Of a DNA stretch of 35,796 nucleotides, positions 16,501-24,439 are shown in pieces. A program made the translations under genes and the position numbers. How positions within the stretch are numbered: the first letter of the stretch is position 1; each line of letters begins with the position of its first letter. The stretch is from Deltaproteobacteria bacterium (GTDB lineage Bacteria > Desulfobacterota > Desulfobacteria > Desulfobacterales > GCA-2748835), in contig PDTL01000003.1 in NCBI GenBank assembly GCA_002748835.1, positions 1-35,796 on the forward strand, given 5' to 3'. The notes below the pieces were generated by a model, which had not been told where the DNA came from, ran no database searches, and worked only from the letters and a program-made list of their open reading frames with translations.

Positions 16501-16573
16501 GGTCGCGTGCGGCCAGCATACCGGAGATGCCACCACCGACAACCATTACGGAGCCGATTACATCCTTTGACAT
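13541..16573 (-). CDS. hdrA: Double-length HdrA flavoprotein, selenoprotein (Sec60)
   Basis: A 1010-residue protein if the TGA at 16394-16396 is decoded as selenocysteine. The frame before it ([27 protein letters not shown]) and after it ([18 protein letters not shown]) is continuous and matches HdrA, where the usual motif is C.MC.LSPKLVE. Module 1 has an FAD GGGISG site, Sec60, two [4Fe-4S] motifs (Cys109/112/115/119 and 156/164/167/171) and [10 protein letters not shown]. From about residue 457 a second, fuller HdrA follows: N-domain [12 protein letters not shown] site GGGIAG (about 601-606), YCSRVCC, and two C-terminal ferredoxin motifs (Cys940-950 and 974-984). HdrA holds the bifurcating flavin in heterodisulfide-reductase complexes. 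It is first in the operon; the start at 16573 has AGGAGAG upstream. Confidence 0.94.
16361..16378 (-). promoter_or_regulatory. SECIS-like hairpin in hdrA
   Basis: Minus-strand bases 16-33 after the UGA fold into a 7-bp stem (CUGGUCG/CGGCCGG, two of the pairs being G-U) capped by AGGU. The loop GG is at +24/+25 after the UGA, within the range known for bacterial SelB-binding hairpins and like the GG-U apical loop of E. coli fdhF. Confidence 0.75.
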
Positions 16574-16641
16574 GGCAAACTCTCCTGTTACCGAATTTGT
16601 ATCCCGCAACCTACTCGGCACGAGACACAACGTTAACGAAC

Positions 16642-16702
16642 TTAATATATTAAAATTTACACCTAAACAAAAATAGTATAATTATTTTGGTCGACTATAC
16701 AA
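16642..16702 (-). promoter_or_regulatory. Probable promoter and palindromes upstream of hdrA
   Basis: On the minus strand TTGTAT (16697-16702) and TATACT (16675-16680) are 16 bp apart in a very AT-rich stretch, about 100 bp before the hdrA start. Downstream of the -10 lie the 12-bp palindrome TTAATATATTAA (16642-16653) and the palindrome CGTTAACG (16631-16638), possible operators. The gap of about 250 bp between hdrA and miaA holds no gene. Confidence 0.5.
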
Positions 16703-16820
16703 ATAATTAGCGTACATTATTACCGCCGATATTCCGCGTTGTCAATAGGAAACGCGGGGTGTGTCATTGTTGATGGAGAATAATGCAATACCTTTTCTTT
16801 TCAGTGGGATATAATCACCT

Positions 16821-17744
16821 ATGCAGAGGATCGTAATTATAAACGGCGCAACGGCGTCCGGAAAGACCGGTGCCGCTATCCGGCTTTCGGGCCGCTTTGC
16901 CGGTGAAATCGTGAGTGCGGATTCGGTGCAGGTCTACCGGTATCTGGATATCGGGAGTGCCAAGCCCACAGCCGCAGAAATCGCCGCTGTACCCCACCAT
17001 CTGGTGGATATGCTGGATCCGGATGAACCCTTTGACGCTGGGGCCTTTGTCGGTGCTGCAGACCCGGCCATCGCAGACATCGCCAAAAGAGGTCTGCTGC
17101 CATATATTGTCGGCGGTACTGGATTGTATATCAAGGCGTTGCTCCACGGTCTGGCCCGGGTGCGGCCCCCCGATCCCGACATCCTGGCCCAGTTGCAGAA
17201 ACAAGGGGAAACCCTTGGCACGGCTGCCATGCATGCCCGTCTTCACGCCTGCGATCCGGACGCAGCTGCCCGTATTCATCCCAATGACGGATTTCGGATC
17301 TACCGGTACCTCGAGATTTTTGAAGCGACCGGGATCCCCATGAGTGCGCACCATGCGGCGCACAGATTCAACGAAACCCGGTACCGGTATGTTAAAATCG
17401 GTCTGGATGTGGAACGGACGCTGCTCTATGAGCGGATCAACCGCCGGGTGGATCTGATGATGGCGGAAGGCTGGGTGGATGAAGTCCGGGGGGTACTCGC
17501 AAAAGGGTATGATCCGGGGCTGAAACCCCTCCAGACCATCGGGTATCGACACCTCTGCGCCTACCTAACAGGGGAACGGGATCTTGCGGATACAGTGGCA
17601 CTGATCAAGCAGGATACCCGCCGGTATGCCAAGCGTCAGCTGAGCTGGCTCCGGTCAGATCCGGACATTGTCTGGATAAAACCGGAGGAGGACGACCGCA
17701 TGGCAGACACGGTTGAAGCCTTTTTGTCAGACACCGGGCGTTGA
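16821..17744 (+). CDS. miaA: tRNA dimethylallyltransferase
   Basis: A 307-residue MiaA, which transfers a dimethylallyl group to N6 of A37 in tRNAs reading UNN codons. The P-loop GATASGKT at residues 9-16 is followed by the tRNA- and DMAPP-binding segments SADSVQVYRYLDIGSAKP and PYIVGGTGLYIKAL. The QDTRRYAKRQLSW motif near the C-terminus is also standard. It diverges from hdrA. A TATAAT box lies only about 5 bp before the ATG (16810-16815), and no convincing ribosome binding site is seen, so a leaderless or very short-leader transcript is possible. The convergent DUF4124 gene ends 38 bp downstream. Confidence 0.96.
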   Translation: MQRIVIINGATASGKTGAAIRLSGRFAGEIVSADSVQVYRYLDIGSAKPTAAEIAAVPHHLVDMLDPDEPFDAGAFVGAADPAIADIAKRGLLPYIVGGTGLYIKALLHGLARVRPPDPDILAQLQKQGETLGTAAMHARLHACDPDAAARIHPNDGFRIYRYLEIFEATGIPMSAHHAAHRFNETRYRYVKIGLDVERTLLYERINRRVDLMMAEGWVDEVRGVLAKGYDPGLKPLQTIGYRHLCAYLTGERDLADTVALIKQDTRRYAKRQLSWLRSDPDIVWIKPEEDDRMADTVEAFLSDTGR

Positions 17745-17782
17745 CTGAGATGCGGACAGGCTAATCGAATGCGGTGTCTTCT

Positions 17783-18295
17783 TTATTCATTCTGATTGAT
17801 GACAGCGTCATTATAGTCTGCAACCCGATCATTGTAGGCTTTCATTTTGTCCTCAAAGGCCTTGAGCTGTTCATTGTAGCGCTTGACGCGTTTATCATAG
17901 GCTTTCAGCTTTGCACGGGTAACTGCTTCTTTCCGCAGCTTGAGCAGGGTTTCCCGTTCCGTGTCGAGTGCTTCTTTCTCTTTTTCCAGGCTGGCTTTGA
18001 GGGTGTTGAGCTCCGTTTTTTGCCTGTCAAGTTCAGATTGTGCCGGCGTTGCATCGTCTGTTTTCTTGTCTGTGGCTGCTGTTTGTGTCTCTTCTGTCAT
18101 TTCAATGGCAACCGGCGCGACATATTCTTGGCGGGACTCCACAGACTTGCGCTGATCCTTGGGGACGTTTGAAAGATCATCGGTAAACAAGGTCTGGCCC
18201 GTATCCGGATCAATGTATTTGTAGATCTCTGCGGATGCGTTGCACGCCGTCCAGATCAGTATGATCAGTGCCAGTGAAAGGTGAAGGGAACGCAT
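17783..18295 (-). CDS. Secreted DUF4124 protein with coiled coil
   Basis: A 170-residue exported protein of unknown role. It has a Sec signal peptide (MRSLHLSLALIILIWTACNA) with a likely signal peptidase I cut after ASA, then a DUF4124 domain (EIYKYIDPDTGQTLFTDDL). A long charged heptad region rich in Lys and Glu follows (about residues 75-160) and should form a coiled coil. The start at 18295 is preferred over an upstream in-frame ATG because AGGAGG lies 7 bases before it and the signal peptide begins there. DUF4124 proteins are common periplasmic proteins of proteobacteria with no settled function. It converges on miaA. Confidence 0.83.
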   Translation of the reverse strand: MRSLHLSLALIILIWTACNASAEIYKYIDPDTGQTLFTDDLSNVPKDQRKSVESRQEYVAPVAIEMTEETQTAATDKKTDDATPAQSELDRQKTELNTLKASLEKEKEALDTERETLLKLRKEAVTRAKLKAYDKRVKRYNEQLKAFEDKMKAYNDRVADYNDAVINQNE

Positions 18296-18464
18296 AAAGG
18301 GCCTCCTGTGGGCAATGGGGGTATTAGCAGCAGTTTTTCTTTGACATTTCACATCTGCGATGTGTACTTAAAGTTCCATCCCAGTCATGGATCCAACCGA
18401 CCCTGTGAACAAATATTTTCTAATACCATGCATAGAATTGGTTAAACAAGTGAATAGTTGAGTC

Positions 18465-20459
18465 ATGCAAAGATATGTGAAAAAAATAGACATAAGAATG
18501 ATCCGTATGCTGACCCTGCTGGCTGTGATGACGGCCGCAGGGTGCGCCACACAGCAGCCAGTGACGCCCGTTGACACGGCAGAGACCCGTCAGCGGCTGT
18601 TTGAAAAAGCCGAAAAGGCTTTTGCCGGTGGCGCAGACCAAAAGGCCCTTTCCTATTATCACGAATACACAGAAACCTATCCGCGGGACTCCCATGCAGC
18701 GGAAGCCTATCTGAAGATCGGCGCGATTCTCGAGGACAGGAACCGGCCGGCCGATGCCCGTATTGCCTATCAGACCATCCTGGATCTCTATCCCGGTTCA
18801 GACCGGGTTTTGCAGGCCCGTATGAAGATTCTCGGTACGTATCTGCATGAAGAAAACTATCCGGCGGTTCTGCAGCTGGGACCTGAACTGCTGGCGTCTG
18901 TGGCAGCCCCCGGTGACCAGGCCCGGATTCACATGGCGCTTGGCGAGGCTGCCTATGGGTCCGGGGATCTCGCCGCTGCCGTGATGCACTGGGAGGCGGT
19001 ACTCGGCCTTACCCTGCCCGAAGCGGCGTTTGAACTGGAGAACCGTATGGTGGCGGCAACGGAGCTGATGACAGAGCCGGTGCTGAACCTGCTGATGGCC
19101 CAGGTCACGCATCCCTTTGTCAAAGGGCTGCTCCTGTTCCGGGAAGGGGAGCTTCACTTTTCAAAAGAAGAACTCGAGGCTGCGGAAGACGTGTTTAACC
19201 GCTTTATCGATACCTATCCGGATCATTTGTTGACAGGAGAAGTCCGGGACCGGCTGCTCGCGTTGGCAACCCGGGGTGCATTTGAACCCTATACCATCGG
19301 CTGCCTGCTGCCCTTATCCGGCCCGTTCAAGGCGGTTGGCAGGCGCGCTCTTCAGGGGGTTGAAACCGCTGTGCGCCTGCTGGCCCAAACCGGGGCAGAC
19401 GCACCGATCCGGTTCCTGTTCCAGGACACCCAGGGGAAGGATGAGCTGGCAACAGACGGCGTCCATGCCCTGAAAGCGGGGGGGGCTGCTGTGATTATCG
19501 GCTCTATGATCACAGCGGATGCGGCGTCTGTGGCTGCACAGGCTGAAGGGATCCCCATGGTCGTGTTCTCGCAGAAACCGGACATCACGTTGGAAAAGCC
19601 GTTTGTGTTCCGGAATTTCATCAAACCCGCCGATCAGGCGCGCGCGCTTGTCCGGTATACCATGGAAGACCTGGGCATGCGCCGGTATGCCATTCTCTAT
19701 CCGGAAGAAACCTATGGCCGGCAGTTTATGAACCTGTTCTGGGATGCGGTGATCGCACACGGGGGCGTGGTGACCGGAGTGGCCTCTTATCCGGTGGGAC
19801 AGACCGATTTTTCAGATGCGGTAAAGGATATTTCAGGGCTCCTGTATGAAGTGCCGGCGGATCTCATGCCGGAGCCGCCTGAAGACGCGCAGCTTGATGA
19901 AGCTGGAGAGGGCTTGGACTCACTGGAGACCGGATCCGATATGGATGCGGAAGCAGAAGGGCCGGGAGAACCGGAGCCGGTCATTGATTTTGATGCGGTT
20001 TTTATCCCGGATGCGCCGTCGGTTGCCGGGATGCTCATTCCGCAGCTGCGGTACTATGACATTGAAGGCGTCCGGATGCTGGGTCCCAATCTCTGGCATT
20101 CACCGGCGTTTGTACGGGTCGGGGGGCAGTATGTGAATCACGCGCTATTTACGGACGGGTTTTCAGCTTCGGTCAGCGATGCCCGTGTGAAGGCGTTTAC
20201 CCGGTTGTATACGGCCACATACGACACGGCGCCCGGTTATATCGAGGCAGTGGCCTTTGACACTGCCATGATTCTCAGCACCATTTTGTCCCGGCCGGAT
20301 ATTCGGTATCGCACCAGTATCCTCAGGGCCCTGCGTCAGCCCCAGGGATTTGAGGGGGTGACCGGGCATACGGTGTTCGACGATACCGGAGAAGCGGTCA
20401 AGCCGCTTCAGGTCATGACCCTTCGGAGAAACCGGTTTATACCGGTTGGTGGAAAATAG
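18465..20459 (+). CDS. Lipoprotein with TPR-like and periplasmic-binding domains (LpoA/LppC-like)
   Basis: A 664-residue lipoprotein. The signal peptide ends in the lipobox TAAGC (Cys27). Residues about 35-270 are helical TPR-like repeats (for example AEAYLKIGAILEDRNRPADARIAY). From about 275 a type 1 periplasmic-binding (Peripla_BP_6) domain begins (YTIGCLLPLSGPFKAVGRRALQGVE). This order is that of LpoA/LppC-type activators of penicillin-binding proteins, but also of other TPR plus LivJ-like lipoproteins. An acidic insertion at about 460-507, rich in Glu, Asp, Pro and Gly, interrupts the binding domain. The start is uncertain: an ATG at 18498 would give a shorter n-region. The role in peptidoglycan synthesis is inferred from the family only. 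Confidence 0.82.
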   Translation: MQRYVKKIDIRMIRMLTLLAVMTAAGCATQQPVTPVDTAETRQRLFEKAEKAFAGGADQKALSYYHEYTETYPRDSHAAEAYLKIGAILEDRNRPADARIAYQTILDLYPGSDRVLQARMKILGTYLHEENYPAVLQLGPELLASVAAPGDQARIHMALGEAAYGSGDLAAAVMHWEAVLGLTLPEAAFELENRMVAATELMTEPVLNLLMAQVTHPFVKGLLLFREGELHFSKEELEAAEDVFNRFIDTYPDHLLTGEVRDRLLALATRGAFEPYTIGCLLPLSGPFKAVGRRALQGVETAVRLLAQTGADAPIRFLFQDTQGKDELATDGVHALKAGGAAVIIGSMITADAASVAAQAEGIPMVVFSQKPDITLEKPFVFRNFIKPADQARALVRYTMEDLGMRRYAILYPEETYGRQFMNLFWDAVIAHGGVVTGVASYPVGQTDFSDAVKDISGLLYEVPADLMPEPPEDAQLDEAGEGLDSLETGSDMDAEAEGPGEPEPVIDFDAVFIPDAPSVAGMLIPQLRYYDIEGVRMLGPNLWHSPAFVRVGGQYVNHALFTDGFSASVSDARVKAFTRLYTATYDTAPGYIEAVAFDTAMILSTILSRPDIRYRTSILRALRQPQGFEGVTGHTVFDDTGEAVKPLQVMTLRRNRFIPVGGK

Positions 20460-20476
20460 GCCTCTGTTCACAACGG

Positions 20477-21796
20477 TTAAATCATCGCCTCCTGACCCGT
20501 GGCTTCGCAGACCGCGTGCCAGAGACTGCCGTCCGGATCCACGTGCTTTCGCTTGCCCACCGAGGCCTCCATGGGAAGGTGAACATACTGGTCGTTCCAG
20601 TGACCTACCAGCATCCGCGTCTTTCCTGCCATGCCGGCATGCACGGCATGGCGGCCGAGAAAACTGCAGAAGACATGATCATTGGCATTGGCCGGCAAAC
20701 TGCGGATTATATAGCTGGGATCAATGTACTTCACTGCATGTTCAATTCCTTTTTCCGAGAGATAATCGGTGATGCGCTGTTTGAGATAGACGCCGATATC
20801 CCCTAACCTGGCATTTCCCGACGCATCAACGCGATCATTCTGTTCAAGAAACGTCTGACCCGCGCCTTCGGCGACCACGATGACCGCATGGTGACGGTGA
20901 GCGAGGCGTTTTTCCAAGGCGGGAAGAAGGCCGTTTGCGCCATCCAGGGTAAATGGCACCTCCGGGATCAGGACAAAATTGACATCTTGCTGCGCAAGGG
21001 CGGCTGTGGCGGCAAGGAATCCCGAATGCCGGCCCATGAGTTTGATGAGTCCGATGCCGTTTGGATACCCGACGGCCTCGTTATGCGCGGCGCGGATGGC
21101 CTGGGTGGCCACATCCACGGCAGTATCAAAGCCAAACGAGCGAGAGACCAGGTGGATGTCATTGTCAATGGTTTTGGGAATCCCGATCACGCTGATTTTC
21201 AGATGGCGCGCCTGGATTTCGTCAGCAATGCGGCTGGCGGCCTTGAGGGTGCCGTCGCCGCCGATCATGAAAAGGATGCCGATGTGCATCCGCTCCAGGC
21301 AATCGACAATGGCGCCCATATCCTGAGCGCCCCGGGAGGAACCGAGAATGGAACCGCCCCTGTTGAGAATATCGACCACCGTTTCCGGGGTCAGGGAGAG
21401 GGGTTCATGACCGAATGCGGGAATAAACCCCTGAAGTCCATACCGGATGCCGTGGATGTGTGTTACCCCGTAACGGAAATAGAGTTCCAGAACCACGGAC
21501 CGGATGATGTCGTTCAGACCGGGGCAGAGTCCGCCGCAGGTGACCAGGGCGCAGTTGAGTTTGCTGGGGTCAAAATAGATGTATTCCCGGGGGCCGGCGG
21601 TTTCAAACGAGAGAAGGGGCTTGCCGGCATCGAGCCGTTCCATGAGGCGGCCGGGGTGCGCATCGATGAGAACCCGTTCGGTTTCCGGGATAAAGGGCTG
21701 GCGTGAGGATGCCGGCTCCTGAGTGGAAAGCGGAGAGGTGATGCGGGGGGTCCCGATGGTTGAAATCTGTGTGGGCAGGTGATCGGGCAGTATCAT
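20477..21796 (-). CDS. 6-phosphofructokinase, ATP-type by active-site residues (PfkA family, long form)
   Basis: A 439-residue phosphofructokinase with an N-terminal extension of about 80 residues, like the plant and trypanosomatid forms. The nucleotide site is GGDGT (179-183), and the fructose-6-phosphate and catalytic loop is PKTIDND (207-213). In the family, Gly at the E. coli 104 position gives ATP use, whereas Asp there with Lys at 124 gives pyrophosphate use. The Gly104/Lys124 combination here is that of the eukaryotic ATP-dependent long forms. It therefore most likely phosphorylates fructose 6-phosphate with ATP. The start overlaps the kdsD stop by 4 bp, so the two are translationally coupled. 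It converges on the lipoprotein gene with a 17-bp gap. Confidence 0.88.
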   Translation of the reverse strand: MILPDHLPTQISTIGTPRITSPLSTQEPASSRQPFIPETERVLIDAHPGRLMERLDAGKPLLSFETAGPREYIYFDPSKLNCALVTCGGLCPGLNDIIRSVVLELYFRYGVTHIHGIRYGLQGFIPAFGHEPLSLTPETVVDILNRGGSILGSSRGAQDMGAIVDCLERMHIGILFMIGGDGTLKAASRIADEIQARHLKISVIGIPKTIDNDIHLVSRSFGFDTAVDVATQAIRAAHNEAVGYPNGIGLIKLMGRHSGFLAATAALAQQDVNFVLIPEVPFTLDGANGLLPALEKRLAHRHHAVIVVAEGAGQTFLEQNDRVDASGNARLGDIGVYLKQRITDYLSEKGIEHAVKYIDPSYIIRSLPANANDHVFCSFLGRHAVHAGMAGKTRMLVGHWNDQYVHLPMEASVGKRKHVDPDGSLWHAVCEATGQEAMI

Positions 21797-22776
21797 CGGG
21801 CAGCTCCTGAGAAGTTCACCGCGCCTTTGCCGAGAATATCATGCAGGTGAAGAATCCCGGAGGGCCGGCGGTGTTTGTCGATAACGGGCAGAACCGTGAT
21901 CTGATGCGTTTCCATGAGATTGAGGGCCTCAAATAATTGGGTGTCGCTGGTGACCGCCCGCGGTGAGGCGGTCATGGCATCGGCTGCAGTGGCGGTTTCG
22001 ATTTTTCCGTTGCGGACCAGAAACCGCCGGACATCTCCGTCGGTGATAATACCGGCAAGCAGATCGGTATCGGTTTGAACAAGGATGCTGCCCAGTTTCA
22101 TGGCATCCAGCCGTCGGATCGCGTCGGGCAGGGGGGTGGTGAGGCGGGTCAGGGGAATTTTTTCACCGGTGATCATCACATCCCGTACAGCGCCGGACAG
22201 ACGTTGGCCCAGGGCTCCGCCCGGGTGCACTTTTTTGAAATCTGCAGCGGTAAAACCTTTTTGCGTGATAAGGGCAACGGCAAGGGCATCCCCCATGGCC
22301 AGCTGAGCGGTGGTGCTGGATGTGGGGGCAAGGCCCATGGGGCAGGCTTCTTTTTCAACGCCCACGTCGATGACCACGGTACTGATGCGGGCAAGCGTGG
22401 ATGCTGGATTTCCTGTCAGGGCGATCACTGGGCATCCGCGGGCGTTGAGCACGGGGATCAGTGTGGTGAGTTCGGTTGTTTCGCCACTGTTGGAGATGGC
22501 CAGCACCGGGCTGGCTTCTGTGACCATGCCCAGGTCGCCGTGCATGGCTTCGACCGGGTGGAGAAATACGGCATGGGTGCCGGTACTGTTGAGGGTGGCG
22601 ACTATTTTTCGGCCAATCAGCCCGGATTTTCCAATACCGGCAACGATCACCGGGCCGGTGGCCTGGTACAGGATGTCGACGGCGCTTTCAAATCCGGCGT
22701 CCAGCCGGTCGATGAGTTCGAGAATGCTTCGGGCCTCAAGGGCCAGGACGTCTCTTGCCTGATTTAATACGTGCAT
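21793..22776 (-). CDS. kdsD: Arabinose-5-phosphate isomerase (KdsD/KpsF family)
   Basis: About 327 residues: an N-terminal SIS sugar-isomerase domain (VIVAGIGKSGLIGRKIVATLNSTG; NSGETTEL) followed by two CBS domains (GSILVQTDTDLLAGIITDGD and the last 50 residues). KdsD converts ribulose 5-phosphate to arabinose 5-phosphate, the first step towards Kdo and lipopolysaccharide. The frame is open 16 codons further to a GTG at 22824; the ATG at 22776 (MHVLNQARDVLALEARSI) matches the family start better, but no clear ribosome binding site decides it. Its stop overlaps the phosphofructokinase start (ATGA). Other Kdo genes are not in the window. Confidence 0.92.
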   Translation of the reverse strand: MHVLNQARDVLALEARSILELIDRLDAGFESAVDILYQATGPVIVAGIGKSGLIGRKIVATLNSTGTHAVFLHPVEAMHGDLGMVTEASPVLAISNSGETTELTTLIPVLNARGCPVIALTGNPASTLARISTVVIDVGVEKEACPMGLAPTSSTTAQLAMGDALAVALITQKGFTAADFKKVHPGGALGQRLSGAVRDVMITGEKIPLTRLTTPLPDAIRRLDAMKLGSILVQTDTDLLAGIITDGDVRRFLVRNGKIETATAADAMTASPRAVTSDTQLFEALNLMETHQITVLPVIDKHRRPSGILHLHDILGKGAVNFSGAAR

Positions 22777-22928
22777 GGAAGTACTTGCCTGATTCGGGTC
22801 ATCATGTCGTAACTTATGCTTCACTTATTAGAGGGTACTGTGTCAGGCTTTGGATGAAAAATCAAGAAGACCCGAAGGACCTGACCGTCCTAAAAAAAAC
22901 GGCCCAATTTCCAGCCACCCGGTTTTTC

Positions 22929-22957
22929 TTGACATCAGCGTCCGTGAAACGTATTGA
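22929..22957 (+). promoter_or_regulatory. Candidate promoter of the aminotransferase gene
   Basis: TTGACA (22929-22934) is perfect and is followed after 17 bp by TATTGA (22952-22957), a weak -10. Transcription would begin near 22964, downstream of the first possible start codon at 22954, which supports the ATG at 23056 as the true start. Confidence 0.5.
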
Positions 22958-23055
22958 ACAATGGACTCAAGCAGGGCAGGCGGATCCTGAAAGGCCGCCA
23001 GCCGAAAATCAAGAAACAGCTGACCAACCGTTTCAGGGGACCCGGGATACGATCC

Positions 23056-24372
23056 ATGCATCCGCTTGCCGAACAATTGAACACCACCATCAACGCCGCA
23101 CACCCCCATCTCTTTTCCATGCTTTCAGACATGGGAAAGCGCTTGTTTTTTCCCAAAGGGATTCTCTCCCAGAGCGCTGAAGCCAAAGAAAAAGCTCACA
23201 CGATCAACGCCACCATCGGGATTGCCACCGAGGGGAAAAAAGTGATGACCTTTCCATCCGTTGAACAGCAGCTGAACGGAATCCCCGCTGAAAGCGCGCT
23301 GACCTATGCGTCTTCCTTTGGTGTGATGGCCTTGAGAAAGGCATGGAAGGAGGCGCAACTGGAAAAGAACCCGGCCATGCGGCACTTTTCGTCCAGCCTG
23401 CCGGTGGTTACCTGTGGTCTGACCCATGCCATCAGTACGGTGGCTGACATGTGGGTGAATCCGGGAGATGCCATTCTGCTGCCCGACCTCTACTGGGGGA
23501 ATTATAATATGGTATTTTCCGTAAAACGGGGGGCTGAACTGCATGCCTTCCCGCTTTTTTCCGAAACCGGCGGCATGGATATTCCGGGGTTTGAAACAGC
23601 GGTAACTGAACTGGCCGCAGTGCGGGAAAAAATCATTGTCCTGCTTAATTTTCCCAATAACCCCACCGGATATACGGCCAGTAAACAGGAAGGGGCGGCA
23701 CTGGTCCGCATTCTCAAAGACACCGCAGACAGGGGAAAGCAAGTCATCGTGCTTCTCGACGACGCCTACTTCGGATTGTTCTTTGATGAAAATTCCCTGC
23801 AGGAGTCCCTGTTTGGTCACCTGGCCACGGCAAGCGACCGGTTGCTGGCTATTAAGATGGATGCAGCCACCAAGGAAAACTATGTCTGGGGTCTTCGCGT
23901 GGGATTTATCACCTACGGCATTCCCATATCCGGAGATCCGGCGGCTGTGTATGATGCCCTGGAGCAGAAGACCGCCGGCTGCATTCGGGGAAACATTTCC
24001 AATGCGTCCCACCTGGGCCAGACCATTGTGCTCAATTCGCTCAACCATCCGGCGTTTGCCAGTGAAGCACAAGAAAAAAACGACACGCTTAAAGCACGGG
24101 CAGACCATGTGAAAGCAGTGCTCAGCGACACAAAATTTGATCGCGCGTGGGAACCCTACCCCTTCAACTCCGGGTATTTCATGTGTCTGAAGCTGAAGAC
24201 GGTAAACGCAGAAGCGCTTCGGACTCATCTGCTTGATACCTATGGTATTGGTCTCATTGCCATTGGTGAACGTTCGCTCCGGGTGGCGTTTTCCTGCCTG
24301 GAAATAAATCAGATCCCCGCGCTATTTGATCGGATTCTGGATGGGATTGACGATTTGACCCGTACGGCCTGA
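23056..24372 (+). CDS. PLP-dependent aminotransferase, class I/II
   Basis: A 438-residue fold-type I aminotransferase. The cofactor-binding landmarks are in order: LNFPNNPTGYT (about residue 200), LLDDAYFGLF (about 240), the PLP lysine in DAATKENYVWGLRVGF (Lys273), and the C-terminal substrate arginine in RSLRVAFS. It begins MHPLAEQLNTTINAAHPH and contains the segment INATIGIATEGKKVM. It is not close to DapL, the other aminotransferase here, and the substrate is not recognisable; an aromatic or branched amino-acid role is possible. The open frame extends 34 codons upstream, but that part overlaps the predicted promoter. The chloride-channel gene follows after 67 bp. Confidence 0.85.
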   Translation: MHPLAEQLNTTINAAHPHLFSMLSDMGKRLFFPKGILSQSAEAKEKAHTINATIGIATEGKKVMTFPSVEQQLNGIPAESALTYASSFGVMALRKAWKEAQLEKNPAMRHFSSSLPVVTCGLTHAISTVADMWVNPGDAILLPDLYWGNYNMVFSVKRGAELHAFPLFSETGGMDIPGFETAVTELAAVREKIIVLLNFPNNPTGYTASKQEGAALVRILKDTADRGKQVIVLLDDAYFGLFFDENSLQESLFGHLATASDRLLAIKMDAATKENYVWGLRVGFITYGIPISGDPAAVYDALEQKTAGCIRGNISNASHLGQTIVLNSLNHPAFASEAQEKNDTLKARADHVKAVLSDTKFDRAWEPYPFNSGYFMCLKLKTVNAEALRTHLLDTYGIGLIAIGERSLRVAFSCLEINQIPALFDRILDGIDDLTRTA

Positions 24373-24439
24373 TACCAGACTACGGCAGCCGCTGCCAGGT
24401 GGCTGCCCCACAGGATTCAATGCAAGGAGGCGGCACCTC

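Noticed and set aside
16810..16820. Firm call of a leaderless miaA transcript
   Set aside because: TATAAT lies suggestively close to the ATG, but no good -35 was found 17 bp upstream, so it is only mentioned as a possibility.
22755..23180. 141-residue plus-strand frame between kdsD and the aminotransferase gene
   Set aside because: It overlaps both genes, starts before the predicted promoter, and shows no domain.
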